A stretch of DNA of 64,000 bases from Candidatus Amulumruptor caecigallinarius. Its GTDB lineage: Bacteria > Bacteroidota > Bacteroidia > Bacteroidales > Muribaculaceae. Where the stretch lies: contig JAMPDP010000001.1 in NCBI GenBank assembly GCA_023665605.1, forward strand, positions 1,028,402-1,092,401. The letters are read 5' to 3'. This document shows positions 44,573 through 53,843 of the stretch, in pieces; position 1 is the stretch's first letter; every line of letters begins with the position of its first letter. Position numbers and translations under genes: made by a program. The notes under the pieces are model-generated. The model made no database searches. It saw nothing but the letters and a program-made list of their open reading frames with translations, and had not been told where the DNA came from.

Positions 44573-44609
44573 CGCGCCCCGGTGCAGGCATCCCCTGCAC
44601 CGGGGCGCG
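44573..44609 (+). terminator. Terminator hairpin after the winged-helix gene
   Basis: Perfect 16-bp arms CGCGCCCCGGTGCAGG (44573-44588) and CCTGCACCGGGGCGCG (44594-44609), 5-nt loop; no T run. Confidence 0.7.
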
Positions 44610-44710
44610 CCGCGTTGACCGGGATGCGAACCAACGGGGGGGATGGCGGGTTGTATTTGCAAGAGGGTGAGGCTGAACGAATGGCCCGCTCCGTATACGT
44701 TTCTACTAAA

Positions 44711-46147
44711 ATGAGATTCATCCACGGTTTTCAACTATTTCTGTTAGCACTGTCGCTCCCCGTCGGCTCCATTATGGCTCAGACGGCAGGCAGTGCCACT
44801 CTCCCGGCAACGACTCCCGCCGATTCGCTGCCGGCGCAATGGCTCTATAGTGAGCACTTTGACCAGTCACTCCCGACGGAGGATGGCTGGTGGAAGAGCT
44901 TCAACGACCCGTTGCTCGACACTCTCATAGAGATGGGAGTACAGAATAACTACAACGTGCTGATGGCAGCGCGTCGCATGGAGATGGCCCGGCTTACCCT
45001 TGCGCAGACCCGCTCGGAGTATTTCCCGGTGCTTGACCTCGATGCCGGATGGACTAAGAGCCGCTCCTCAGGGGCGATGACCTCTCCCGTCACTGACGCC
45101 TCCACGCTGAGTTACTTCTCATTAGGGGTGAACATGAGCTGGCAGATCGACGTGTTTGGCAAAATCTCCGCCGCCGCCAAGGCACGGAAAGCATCCTGGC
45201 AAGCCTCACGCGCCGAGTACGCCGCCACCATGGTGACCCTCTGTGGCAACATAGCCACCGCCTATGCCGGGCTGCGCGTGTACCAGGCCGAACGGGCGGT
45301 GGCTGTGGCGCATCTTGACCAGCAGGATAAGGTGGTGAAAATCACCGAGGCACGCTTCGAGGCCGGATTGGCCTCAATGCTTGAGGTGGCACAGGCAAAG
45401 ACTGTGTTCTACTCCACGAAGGCCTCCATCCCGCAGCTTGACCAGAGCATCAATGCCTCAATCAATTCGCTGGCGGTACTGCTGGCCATCTCCATGGAGA
45501 GCGCACACGCGCTGCTCGACGCTCCCAAGCCGCTGCCCGACTACCGCCAGATGGTGCGCACGGGCGTGCCGATGGAGCTGCTGCGCCGCCGTCCCGACAT
45601 AGTGGAGGCCGAGAAGGAGATGGCGATGTATGCCGCCGAACTTGGCGTGGCCAAGAAAGACTTCCTGCCGACGCTCACCCTTGACGGCTCGATAGGCACC
45701 TCCGCCCACCGTGCTGGTGACCTGTTCTCCAACCGGTCGCTCACCTACTCGATAGCACCTACACTGTCGTGGACCATCTTCGAGGGTATGCGGCGCAAGT
45801 ATGCCACCGAGTCGGCCCGCGAGGCTCTGCGTTCGTCGGTGGACAGCTATAACTTGACAGTGATACAGGCTGTCACCGAGGCTGACAACGCCATGTGTGA
45901 CTATGTACAGACCCTCAAGCGCATCGCCGACCTGCAGAACACCGTGGAGCAGAGCGGCAAGAGCCTTGAGCTGTCGCTTGACCTCTACAAGAAAGGGCTG
46001 GCAGCGTTTACCAACGTGGTGGATGCGCAGCTCGACTACCTTACTTACACCAACAACGTCATCGTGGCGCAGGGTCAGGCAATCACCGACCTGGTCAACC
46101 TCTACGAAGCCCTTGGCGGCGGCTGGGACGCTTCGGCTCTCGACTGA
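44711..46147 (+). CDS. Outer-membrane efflux protein (TolC/OprM family)
   Basis: A 478-residue outer-membrane channel. Signal peptide MRFIHGFQLFLLALSLPVGSIMA has no lipobox Cys, so it is not a lipoprotein. Two repeats of the outer-membrane efflux domain can be followed: WWKSFNDPLLDTLIEMGVQN (~57-76) opens the first, and RRRPDIVEAEKEMAMYAAEL (~300) opens the second. The C-terminus ends LYEALGGGWDAS, the usual NodT-type ending. ATG 44711 is chosen for the signal peptide. Its partners, the periplasmic adaptor and the RND pump, follow in the same direction. Confidence 0.92.
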   Translation: MRFIHGFQLFLLALSLPVGSIMAQTAGSATLPATTPADSLPAQWLYSEHFDQSLPTEDGWWKSFNDPLLDTLIEMGVQNNYNVLMAARRMEMARLTLAQTRSEYFPVLDLDAGWTKSRSSGAMTSPVTDASTLSYFSLGVNMSWQIDVFGKISAAAKARKASWQASRAEYAATMVTLCGNIATAYAGLRVYQAERAVAVAHLDQQDKVVKITEARFEAGLASMLEVAQAKTVFYSTKASIPQLDQSINASINSLAVLLAISMESAHALLDAPKPLPDYRQMVRTGVPMELLRRRPDIVEAEKEMAMYAAELGVAKKDFLPTLTLDGSIGTSAHRAGDLFSNRSLTYSIAPTLSWTIFEGMRRKYATESAREALRSSVDSYNLTVIQAVTEADNAMCDYVQTLKRIADLQNTVEQSGKSLELSLDLYKKGLAAFTNVVDAQLDYLTYTNNVIVAQGQAITDLVNLYEALGGGWDASALD

Positions 46148-46293
46148 CCCCATCAGAAGCCACCGGCAACCATAAGCAGCAATCGGCAGCAATCGGTTAC
46201 CACTCGGTCGCCATCGGCGGCAACCGTTACCACTCCATTCCCACTAACAACCACCGGTAGACACCACACTCCTCCCCATCATACAATTCAATC

Positions 46294-47514
46294 ATGGACT
46301 CCCACAGAATACACCTCACGGCCATAGCCGCCATCCTCATTCCCGCGCTTGCGCTCACATCATGCCACAAGAAAAAAGCTGCCACCGATGACGAGGGCAC
46401 CATGGAAGTGAGCGTGACCCTCCCCGAGGTTGACACCGTCACCCTCTCAAAGACATATCCCGGACACCTGATAGCTCAGTCATCAGTGGACCTTGTGGCC
46501 CGCGTGAACGGCTATCTGCGCGAGAAGTGCTACAAGTCCGGCCAGTACGTCACCAAGGGGCAGGTGCTCTTCCGCATCGAGGACACCCAGTACCGCGATG
46601 CCGTGAATCAGGCCCAGGCTCAGCTGCGCACGGCGCAGTCCACCTATGAGTATGATGCCCGCAACTACGAGGCCATGAAAAAGGCGCTGGAGAGCGATGC
46701 CGTGGCTCGCATCTCAGTGATTCAGGCCGAGAGCGACATGAAAAACTCTCAGGCCGCCATCAAGAATGCACAAGCCGCCCTTGAGACGGCACAGACGAGC
46801 CTCGGCTACTGCGTGGTGCGCGCGCCCTTCAACGGCCACGTTACCGCTTCCGGCCCCGACCCCGGTGCCTACCTCTCCGGGGCCGCATCGCCCGTGACCC
46901 TCGCCACCATCTACGATGACAGCCGGCTTGACGCGCAGTTCAACATCGAGGATGCCGAGTACATCAAGATGATGCAGAAAAACATCAAGGACCTCGGGCT
47001 CAACTTCTCAGCAGTGCCCCTGGCCTTCACCGACACGCTGCCCCACTCCTATACCGGTAACCTCTCATACATAGCCCCCGACATTGACCCGTCGACAGGC
47101 ACAATGGTGATGCGCGCCTCCGTCAGCAACCCCTACGGAGAGCTCAAGGATGGTATGTACGTGACCATTGACCTCCCCTATGAGCGCATCGCCAACGCCA
47201 TCCTCATCAAGGACTCGGCAATATCCACCGACCAGGCGGGGAAATATGTCTACGTGGTCAACGACTCCAATCAGGTGATATACACCCCGATCACCATCAG
47301 CGGCATGGCCAATGACTCGATGCGCGTAGTGACTGACGGACTCACACCGCAGTCGCGCTACGTGACACAGGCTCTGCTGAAGGTGCGTGACGGCATGAAG
47401 GTGAAACCGGTGATGACCGGATCCCCCGCCGCCAAGCCTGCGGTCGCTTCCGCCAAGCAGACGGCTCCCACCGCCAAGCAGACGGCTCCCGCCGCCAAGC
47501 AGGTCAAGAAATAA
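46294..47514 (+). CDS. RND efflux periplasmic adaptor subunit
   Basis: A 406-residue membrane-fusion protein of the AcrA/MexA type. Lipobox ALALTSC (~15-21) makes it a lipoprotein. The biotinyl-lipoyl halves (TLSKTYPGHLIAQSSVDLVA and LGYCVVRAPFNGHVTASGP) flank an alpha-hairpin (~90-170) rich in Ala/Gln; beta-barrel and membrane-proximal domains follow. The C-terminus is a tandem Lys/Pro/Ala tail in which KQTAP and TAKQ/AAKQ recur (DNA repeat 47452-47508). It bridges the pump and the TolC-like channel. Confidence 0.93.
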   Translation: MDSHRIHLTAIAAILIPALALTSCHKKKAATDDEGTMEVSVTLPEVDTVTLSKTYPGHLIAQSSVDLVARVNGYLREKCYKSGQYVTKGQVLFRIEDTQYRDAVNQAQAQLRTAQSTYEYDARNYEAMKKALESDAVARISVIQAESDMKNSQAAIKNAQAALETAQTSLGYCVVRAPFNGHVTASGPDPGAYLSGAASPVTLATIYDDSRLDAQFNIEDAEYIKMMQKNIKDLGLNFSAVPLAFTDTLPHSYTGNLSYIAPDIDPSTGTMVMRASVSNPYGELKDGMYVTIDLPYERIANAILIKDSAISTDQAGKYVYVVNDSNQVIYTPITISGMANDSMRVVTDGLTPQSRYVTQALLKVRDGMKVKPVMTGSPAAKPAVASAKQTAPTAKQTAPAAKQVKK

Positions 47515-47543
47515 CAGGTTAATGAAAGAATAAACTGACTCCC

Positions 47544-50500
47544 ATGTTCTCAAAATTCTTTATTGACCGTCCCATCTTCGCCACCGTGATTGCCATCTTC
47601 ATGTTGCTGGCAGGTCTGCTCACGGTCAAGACCCTCCCGGTGGCGCAATTCCCCGACATCACCCCTCCGACAGTGATGGTGACCGCTTCCTATCCGGGCG
47701 CGGATGCCAAGACCATCGCCGAAACCATCGGCGTACCCATTGAGGAGCAGGTCAACGGCGTAGAGGATATGATGTATATGAGCAGCTCGTCGTCAGACGG
47801 GTCATACACGCTGACCATCACCTTCGAGGTGGGCACCGACATAGACATGGCCACCGTGAAGGTACAGAACCGCGTGTCGCTTGCCGAGCCGCAGCTCCCC
47901 AGCGCCGTGCAGCAGCAGGGCGTGGATGTGATGTCGCGCTCCTCCAACCAGATTCTGTTCATCGCCATCGAGGGTGACTCAATCCACAAATATGATGCTC
48001 TGTACCTTACCAACTACGCCCAGCTCAACATTGTCGATGAGCTGTCGCGTGTCAACGGCGTGGGCGAAGTGGAAGCCTTCGGCGCCGGCGAGTACTCCAT
48101 GCGCGTGTGGCTCGACCCTGACAAGATGCAGGTGCGCGGAGTCACGGCAAGCGACGTGACAAGTGCCATTGAGGGTCAGAACATAGAGGTGAGCGCCGGC
48201 TCTGTGGGTGCTCCCCCTACCAGCGGCGGCGAGGCTTTCCAGTACACGCTGCAGAGCCACGGACGGCTCACCACGCCCGAGGAGTTCGGCAACATCGTGA
48301 TACGCACCGACTCTGACGGAGGCATCCTGCGCCTGCGCGACATCGCCACCGTGGACCTCGGCAGCGAGTCATACTCCAGCGTGAGCAACGTCAACGGCGA
48401 GCAGGCCGGCCTGATCGGTGTCTCGCAGCTGCCGGGTGCCAACGCCCTGCAGGTGGCCAACAGCTGTCTTGACCGCCTCGAAGATCTTGCCAAGTACTTC
48501 CCGCCGGGCGTACACTACCGCGTTATTCTCAACACTACCGACTTCGTGACCGCGTCTATCGACGAGGTGCTCGTCACCTTCGTGGAGACCACGCTGATTG
48601 TGATGATAGTGATCATGCTGTTCCTCCAGAACTGGCGTGCGGTAATCATCCCGATGCTCACCATCCCGGTGTCGCTGATAGCCACCTTCGCCGTGATGAA
48701 GCTGATGGGCTTCACGCTGAACACGCTTACCCTCTTCGGCCTCGTGCTGGCGATAGCGATTGTGGTAGATGACGCCATAGTGGTGGTGGAGGACTGTGCG
48801 CGAATCATTGACGAGGGGAAGATGACGGCACGTCAGGCCGCCGAGAAGGCTATGCGCGAGCTTACCGGCCCGGTTGTTGGCGAAGTGCTTGTGCTGCTCT
48901 CGGTGTTCATCCCCACGGCGTTCATCTCCGGCATCACCGGGCAGCTCTACAAGCAGTTTGCGCTCACGATTGCCGTGTCCACGGCATTCTCGGGGTTCAA
49001 CGCGCTGACGTTCACACCCGCCATGTGTGCGCTGTTCCTGCGACCGCGCAAGCCTGCCAAGTTCTTCCTGTTCAAGTGGTTTAACAAGGGGTTCGGAGCC
49101 GTTCTGTCGTTCTACGTCAAGACCATCGGCCAGTTCCTCAAGCGACCCATAGTGGCCATCGGCGTGTACCTGGTAATCTGCTTCGTGGCCTTCTGGGGCT
49201 TCGTGAAGTGGCCGACGAGCTACGTGCCCTCAGAGGATATGGGCTACTTCCTGACCTCCGTGCAGCTCCCTACGGGCGCGTCGCTTGACCGCACCACCAA
49301 GGTGATGCAACAGATTTCAGACACCGTCAAGAAGATGGACGGTGTGAAGGATGTGATAATGATTTCCGGTATGTCGATGATGGGTGGCGGCGATGCCTCC
49401 AACAACGGCTCGCTCTTCGTGGTGCTCGAACCGTGGAAAGACCGGCGGGCCAAGAGCCTGGGCGTGGATGCCATCATCGAAAAGGTGACAGAGGCCACAG
49501 CCACCCTCCAGGAGCCGGTGATATTCTCCGTCAATCCGCCGGCCATCCCCGGTCTGGGTCTGACCAGCGGCTTGCAGATGCAGCTTCTTGACATCCGCAA
49601 CCTGGGCACCGACCAGCTGATGAAGGCCATCAACGACCTCAAGGACGGCATCAAGCAGACACCCGAGATTGCCGAGCTCAACAGCTTCTACCAGGGCGCA
49701 GTGCCGCAATACAAAGTTACCATTGACCGCGACAAGGTAGAGCTCCAGGGCATCTCGCTGCCTGCGGTGTTCTCCGTTCTCTCGGCCTTCATGGGTGGCT
49801 CGTATGTGAATGACTTTGTGGAGTTTGGCCGCGTGTACGAGGTTAACGTGGCCGGTCAGGCCATCTCCACGGGACGCATCGACGATGTGCTTGACCTGTC
49901 GGTGAAAAACTCCGAGGGCAAGATGGTGCCCTTCGGGTCATTTACCAAGGTGGAACCCATCATGGGCGCCGCCACGGTTGACCGCTACAATATGTACACC
50001 ACAGCCTCCGTTACCGCTATCCCCGCCGACGGGGTAAGCTCCCACGAGGGCATCGAAGCGATGGAGAAGCTCGTGGCAGACCAGCTCGGCACCAACTACT
50101 CCTACGCATGGACCGGCGAGGCTTATCAGGAGACCAAGTCGGGCACAACCGTTACGATGGTGCTTCTGTTTGCCGTGGTGATTACCATCCTTGTGCTGTC
50201 GGCACAGTATGAGAGCTGGACAGACCCCATCGCGGTGGTCATCTCAATGCCTACGGCCATACTGGGCACCATCATCGGCTGCTTCTTCATGCAGCAGAGC
50301 ATCAGCATCTACACCCAGATCGGCATCATATTGTTGCTTGGTCTGTCGGCGAAAAACGCCATTCTTATCGTGGAGTATGCCGTGGACTACCGCAAGGCCG
50401 GCCTTGACATCCGCAAGGCCGCAGCCGATGCCGGACAGGTGCGCTTCCGCCCGATTATGATGACGGCCCTGGCCTTTGTGTTCGGTGTGATGCCAATGCT

Positions 50501-50735
50501 GTTCGCCACGGGAGCCGGTGCCGCAAGCCGTATCTCGCTGGGCACTGCCGTGGTGTTTGGCATGGCCGTGAACGCGATAGTGGGCACGCTGTTCGTGCCT
50601 AACTTCTGGGAGCTGCTGCAGCGTTTCAGCGAGAAGTATCTATCCAAGATGTTTGGCGGGGACACCACGCCTCCGGCACCTAATTCCCCCGACACCTCCA
50701 TAGCTCCCCAGAGCGGTGATGCCGACTCCGTGTAA
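47544..50735 (+). CDS. RND multidrug efflux pump, HAE1 (AcrB-like)
   Basis: A 1063-residue inner-membrane proton-driven pump. MFSKFFIDRPIFATVIAIFM is the canonical start; 12 TM helices and two large periplasmic loops follow. Proton-relay aspartates are in IAIVVDDAIVVVED (~401-414), with a Lys relay candidate in the second half (ILLLGLSAKNAILIVEYAVD, ~928-947). Length and motifs match hydrophobic/amphiphilic drug exporters, so bile salts and antibiotics are plausible substrates (inference). A Pro-rich tail of ~20 residues (TTPPAPNSPDTS) closes it. It converges on rnz with a 6-nt gap. Confidence 0.95.
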   Translation: MFSKFFIDRPIFATVIAIFMLLAGLLTVKTLPVAQFPDITPPTVMVTASYPGADAKTIAETIGVPIEEQVNGVEDMMYMSSSSSDGSYTLTITFEVGTDIDMATVKVQNRVSLAEPQLPSAVQQQGVDVMSRSSNQILFIAIEGDSIHKYDALYLTNYAQLNIVDELSRVNGVGEVEAFGAGEYSMRVWLDPDKMQVRGVTASDVTSAIEGQNIEVSAGSVGAPPTSGGEAFQYTLQSHGRLTTPEEFGNIVIRTDSDGGILRLRDIATVDLGSESYSSVSNVNGEQAGLIGVSQLPGANALQVANSCLDRLEDLAKYFPPGVHYRVILNTTDFVTASIDEVLVTFVETTLIVMIVIMLFLQNWRAVIIPMLTIPVSLIATFAVMKLMGFTLNTLTLFGLVLAIAIVVDDAIVVVEDCARIIDEGKMTARQAAEKAMRELTGPVVGEVLVLLSVFIPTAFISGITGQLYKQFALTIAVSTAFSGFNALTFTPAMCALFLRPRKPAKFFLFKWFNKGFGAVLSFYVKTIGQFLKRPIVAIGVYLVICFVAFWGFVKWPTSYVPSEDMGYFLTSVQLPTGASLDRTTKVMQQISDTVKKMDGVKDVIMISGMSMMGGGDASNNGSLFVVLEPWKDRRAKSLGVDAIIEKVTEATATLQEPVIFSVNPPAIPGLGLTSGLQMQLLDIRNLGTDQLMKAINDLKDGIKQTPEIAELNSFYQGAVPQYKVTIDRDKVELQGISLPAVFSVLSAFMGGSYVNDFVEFGRVYEVNVAGQAISTGRIDDVLDLSVKNSEGKMVPFGSFTKVEPIMGAATVDRYNMYTTASVTAIPADGVSSHEGIEAMEKLVADQLGTNYSYAWTGEAYQETKSGTTVTMVLLFAVVITILVLSAQYESWTDPIAVVISMPTAILGTIIGCFFMQQSISIYTQIGIILLLGLSAKNAILIVEYAVDYRKAGLDIRKAAADAGQVRFRPIMMTALAFVFGVMPMLFATGAGAASRISLGTAVVFGMAVNAIVGTLFVPNFWELLQRFSEKYLSKMFGGDTTPPAPNSPDTSIAPQSGDADSV

Positions 50736-50741
50736 TGTAAA

Positions 50742-51674
50742 TTACTTCGGGTCGGCGGCGAGGGCGCGGAGGTCGAGACACTGACCTTCGTCGGCGGCTA
50801 TGACGTGAGGGAATTCTTCACGTGCCTCTTGAAGCAGAGGAGTAACGTCAGCGTATCGTTTGCTGTAATGGCCGATGATAAGCTGGCGTGCTCCCGCTTC
50901 ACGGGCTGTGATGCCGGCCTCACGGGCTGTGGAGTGGCCGCGCTGACGCGCCTTTTGGGCCTGGTCGTCGGCATATGTGGCCTCGTGGTAGATAACGTCC
51001 ACACCGCGTACAGCCTCGGTGACGCGCGGGTCGGCCATGGTGTCGGAGCAGTAGGCATAGCTCACGGCGGGCTTGCGCGGGAGGGTGAGCAGTGCGTTGG
51101 GCACCACGGTGCCGTCGGGCTTGACAAAGTCCTCGCCACACTTTATGGAGTGCATGGCGCTGACGGGCACCTGATGAAACTTCACCATGTCGCCGCGGAG
51201 ATTGAGCAGCGGCTCGGCCTCGCGGAATATGAATCCCGAGCAGGGCACGCGGTGATATAGCGGGAAGGTCTCCACCGTCAGGGCCGAGTCCTGATAGATG
51301 ACACCCGGCCGGGCAGGATGCTCCTCGAAGCGTAGCTCATAGCTGGTGTTGTCGCAGAAGTAGCGAATCATCGGTTCGAGGATGGCGCGTCCACCCCGGG
51401 GCAGGTGCACGGTGACGCTGCCCCCCTTCTCATGCAGCGACATGGTGGAGAGCAACCCCGGCAGGCCGAAACAGTGGTCGCCGTGGAGGTGCGAGATGAA
51501 GATGTGGCTCAGCCGCGAGAACTTCAGGCCCATGCGCTTCATCATCACCTGTGCGCCTTCGCCGCAGTCTATCATAAAGAGCTTGTCGCGGAAGTTGACA
51601 ATCTGTGACGACGGGTTGTGGCGCGCAGTGGGCGTTGCACTGCCGCAGCCGAGTATGTTGAGTTCAAATCTCAT
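50742..51674 (-). CDS. rnz: Ribonuclease Z
   Basis: A 310-residue metallo-beta-lactamase-fold endonuclease that trims tRNA 3' trailers. Metal motif SHLHGDHCFGLPG (~60-72), CSDT (~214), HEATYADD (~231-238) and the final GHYSKRY His (~268) are all present; length fits the short bacterial form. The two nearby tRNA-Arg genes lack an encoded CCA, so such an activity would be needed for them. First gene downstream of queC in a minus-strand cluster. Confidence 0.94.
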   Translation of the reverse strand: MRFELNILGCGSATPTARHNPSSQIVNFRDKLFMIDCGEGAQVMMKRMGLKFSRLSHIFISHLHGDHCFGLPGLLSTMSLHEKGGSVTVHLPRGGRAILEPMIRYFCDNTSYELRFEEHPARPGVIYQDSALTVETFPLYHRVPCSGFIFREAEPLLNLRGDMVKFHQVPVSAMHSIKCGEDFVKPDGTVVPNALLTLPRKPAVSYAYCSDTMADPRVTEAVRGVDVIYHEATYADDQAQKARQRGHSTAREAGITAREAGARQLIIGHYSKRYADVTPLLQEAREEFPHVIAADEGQCLDLRALAADPK

Positions 51675-51700
51675 TGGCAGGTGATTGTGGCACAGGAGAG

Positions 51701-52417
51701 TCAGAGGCCGGTGATGCGGTGAGCCTCGGCGAGGGCGGCCTCACGCTCGCGGCAGGTGGCGCATACTCCGCAGGGGGTGGCGCCCCCCTTGTAGCATGAA
51801 TATGTCATGTCATAGTCCACCCCTAAGCGCAGTCCGTGAGCTGCAATCTCACCCTTGGTGAGGAGAGTGTAGGGAGCATCGAGAATGACGGGGGCGAAGG
51901 TGCCGGCGGCTATGGCTGCCGACATCCCCCTGATGAACTCCGGGCGGCAGTCGGGGTACACCTCATGGTCGCCGGCATGGTTGGCAATCATCACACGGCG
52001 CAGGCCACGGCTCTCGGCGAGTCCGGCGGCCACGGCGAGCATGATGCCGTTGCGGAACGGTACCACCGTGGAGCGGATGTTGTCGCCGTCATACTCTGCC
52101 TCGGGGATGGCATCGGGGCCTTCGAGGAGCGAGCTCTTGAAGTAGCGGCCCATGAACCCGAGGGGTATGCAAAGCCACTCTATGCCAAGGAGTTCACACT
52201 GACGGCGGGCGCACTCCGCCTCGCGGGCATTGTGGTTGGAGCCGTAGTCAAAGGTGACGGCGAGGGCTATCTGCGCTGCATATTCATGGAGCATCGTCGT
52301 GGAGTCCATGCCTCCGGAGAGCACCAGGAGTGCGTCGCGGCAGTTGTCGGCAGCAGGTTGAGAGTTATCGGGTTGTGTCATGGGATGTTTCACGGGCGTG
52401 ATGACGTCTTGGTTCAT
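51701..52417 (-). CDS. queC: 7-cyano-7-deazaguanine synthase
   Basis: A 238-residue ATP-dependent enzyme making preQ0 from 7-carboxy-7-deazaguanine in queuosine synthesis. The PP-loop is LLVLSGGMDSTTMLHE (~34-49 counting from this start). The C-terminal zinc site is complete: CYKGGATPCGVCATCRERE. Two starts are possible: ATG 52417 (used here, 20 nt after tadA) and ATG 52381, which would give a more usual N-terminus. Other queuosine genes are not in the window. It is 26 nt upstream of rnz. Confidence 0.93.
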   Translation of the reverse strand: MNQDVITPVKHPMTQPDNSQPAADNCRDALLVLSGGMDSTTMLHEYAAQIALAVTFDYGSNHNAREAECARRQCELLGIEWLCIPLGFMGRYFKSSLLEGPDAIPEAEYDGDNIRSTVVPFRNGIMLAVAAGLAESRGLRRVMIANHAGDHEVYPDCRPEFIRGMSAAIAAGTFAPVILDAPYTLLTKGEIAAHGLRLGVDYDMTYSCYKGGATPCGVCATCREREAALAEAHRITGL

Positions 52418-52437
52418 GTGTTGTGTCTTGGGCTGCG

Positions 52438-52911
52438 TCAGGGTTTGCGTTGAGGGCGTTTTCGGGCAAAGAATGTGCGCATCAGGGCCGAGCACTCCGG
52501 CTCGAGCACACCGGCGGTCACTTCGCAGCGCGGGTGGAAGGGTGAGCGACAGGTGATGGAGGAGTAGCCGCGCTTGGGGTCGGAGGCCCCGTATACCACC
52601 CGCTTAATCTGAGCCCAACCGATGGCTCCGGCGCACATCACGCACGGCTCCACGGTGACGTAGAGGGTGCAGCCGTCGAGGTATTTCCCGCCGAGGGTCT
52701 GTGCTGCGGCCGTCAGGGCCTGCATCTCGGCGTGGGCGGTGACGTCAGCGAGAGCTTCGGTGAGGTTGTGCCCGCGTCCGATGATGCGGTCGCCATAAGC
52801 CACTACGGCTCCTACAGGCACTTCGTCGGCGTCAAATGCGAGCCGTGCCTCCCTCAGTGCGGCCTGCATCATGCGTCGGTCGGTGAGTTCAGATGGTGTG
52901 TTGTCGTTCAT
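52438..52911 (-). CDS. tadA: tRNA-specific adenosine deaminase
   Basis: A 157-residue cytidine/adenosine-deaminase-fold enzyme that converts A34 to inosine in tRNA-Arg(ACG). Catalytic HAEM (~67-70) and zinc-binding PCVMCAG (~95-101) are intact, and the C-terminus FFARKRPQRKP is the basic tail of TadA. ATG 52911 is chosen; frames starting further upstream would run into the tRNA gene. It lies 65 nt from two copies of tRNA-Arg(ACG), its only usual bacterial substrate, an apt though possibly accidental neighbourhood. Confidence 0.92.
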   Translation of the reverse strand: MNDNTPSELTDRRMMQAALREARLAFDADEVPVGAVVAYGDRIIGRGHNLTEALADVTAHAEMQALTAAAQTLGGKYLDGCTLYVTVEPCVMCAGAIGWAQIKRVVYGASDPKRGYSSITCRSPFHPRCEVTAGVLEPECSALMRTFFARKRPQRKP

Positions 52912-52976
52912 GGATAAAATTGAAAAAAGCATCGCCCACATGAGTATAAAGTGTGGAGGATGCTTTTCCGATAGTG

Positions 52977-53050
52977 TGACTCCTACAGGATTCAAACCTG
53001 TAACCTTCTGATCCGTAGTCAGATGCTCTATTCAGTTGAGCTAAGGAGCC
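52977..53050 (-). tRNA. tRNA-Arg(ACG), copy 1
   Basis: A 74-nt cloverleaf on the minus strand: acceptor GGCTCCT/AGGAGTC (one G-U pair) with discriminator A, D-arm AGCTCAACTGAATAGAGC, anticodon stem TCTGA/TCAGA with loop CTACGGA (anticodon ACG), variable loop AGGTT, T-arm ACAGG-TTTGAAT-CCTGT. No encoded CCA. A34 would be read as inosine after TadA action and decode CGU/CGC/CGA. Confidence 0.95.
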
Positions 53051-53103
53051 GGATGCGCGTGCTGATGTTGCTTCGGTTGGCCGCTTCATCAATCGCGACT
53101 TAG

Positions 53104-53177
53104 TGACTCCTACAGGATTCAAACCTGTAACCTTCTGATCCGTAGTCAGATGCTCTATTCAGTTGAGCTAAGGAGCC
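53104..53177 (-). tRNA. tRNA-Arg(ACG), copy 2
   Basis: Identical in all 74 bases to copy 1 and separated from it by a 53-nt spacer of unrelated sequence; the two are transcribed in tandem, this copy first. No CCA encoded. Confidence 0.95.
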
Positions 53178-53301
53178 GGATGCACGGGCTGTTGCTTCCC
53201 TAATGCGCCGACAAAGTTATGAACTTTTTTTCAGACTGACAAATTTTTTTTTGCGTGACTCGTTCGCGAAAGAATAACAACAACATCAAAGGGTATTCAC
53301 C

Positions 53302-53700
53302 CAGGGCAACCGCATCAAAATGTGGTTTACAATTATGTCTATAAAAGGAGGAAGGTGTATCAAAAGTAATTGAGGGTGTTGAAAAACCTCCTAAGGAGCG
53401 TCCGCAGGACGCCGATTTACACGTAGCCCCGGAAGCCGGAGCGTCAGCGGAGGCATCCGGGGATAAATGAGTCACATAAAGGCGTCTGGAGGACGCCGAT
53501 TTACAACGACATGGGGAGATTATCATTTCGGGCATGTAAATCGGCGTCCTCCAGACGCCTTTACACTGATATGCCCCTCCCCGGATGCCTACGAGCATTG
53601 GCATGCTCTCCGGCTTCCGGGGCTACGTGTAAATCAGCGTCCTGCGGACGCTTTCTTTGAAACACCTGCCGATTTATCCCGATTTGATGCGGCTGTCCTG
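53302..53700. repeat. Large palindromic repeat, copy D
   Basis: Bounded by CAGGGCAACCGCATCAAA (53302-53319) and its inverted partner TTTGATGCGGCTGTCCTG (53683-53700), 16 of 18 matching. Inside: GTGTATCAAAAG at 53355, GCGTCC-GCA-GGACGC (53398-53412), CCCCGGAAGCC...GGCATCCGGGG (53427-53462), GGCGTC hairpins on both sides of a short centre, CCCCGGATGCC...GGCTTCCGGGG (53580-53623) and a last GCGTCC hairpin. Nearly the whole 400 bp is self-complementary about its centre at ~53525. Confidence 0.82.
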
Positions 53701-53812
53701 GGTATTCACGGGAGTATTTTGGTAAGGCTGTAGAGTTTTTTGTTAATTTGTGGGCATTTCGGCTAAAAATGCTCATAATGGGGTCAAAGTGGCGAAAAAG
53801 TGTGGTGATTCC

Positions 53813-53843
53813 TTGGCGGGGATATACAAATTCGCTACATTTG
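53813..53843 (+). promoter_or_regulatory. Promoter of the fimbrial operon
   Basis: TTG (53813-53815), 20 nt, TACATTTG (53836-53843). The first gene starts 318 nt later, an unusually long leader for this window. Confidence 0.6.

Noticed and set aside
52889-53122. A frame spanning the tRNA-Arg gene, and an N-terminal extension of tadA into it
   Set aside because: A tRNA gene occupies this DNA; the tadA fold begins after the ATG at 52911.
52977-53177. Tandem tRNAs as an integration (att) site for a genomic island
   Set aside because: The two copies are complete and identical, with no integrase gene and no partial 3'-end duplication nearby; plain tandem duplication explains them.
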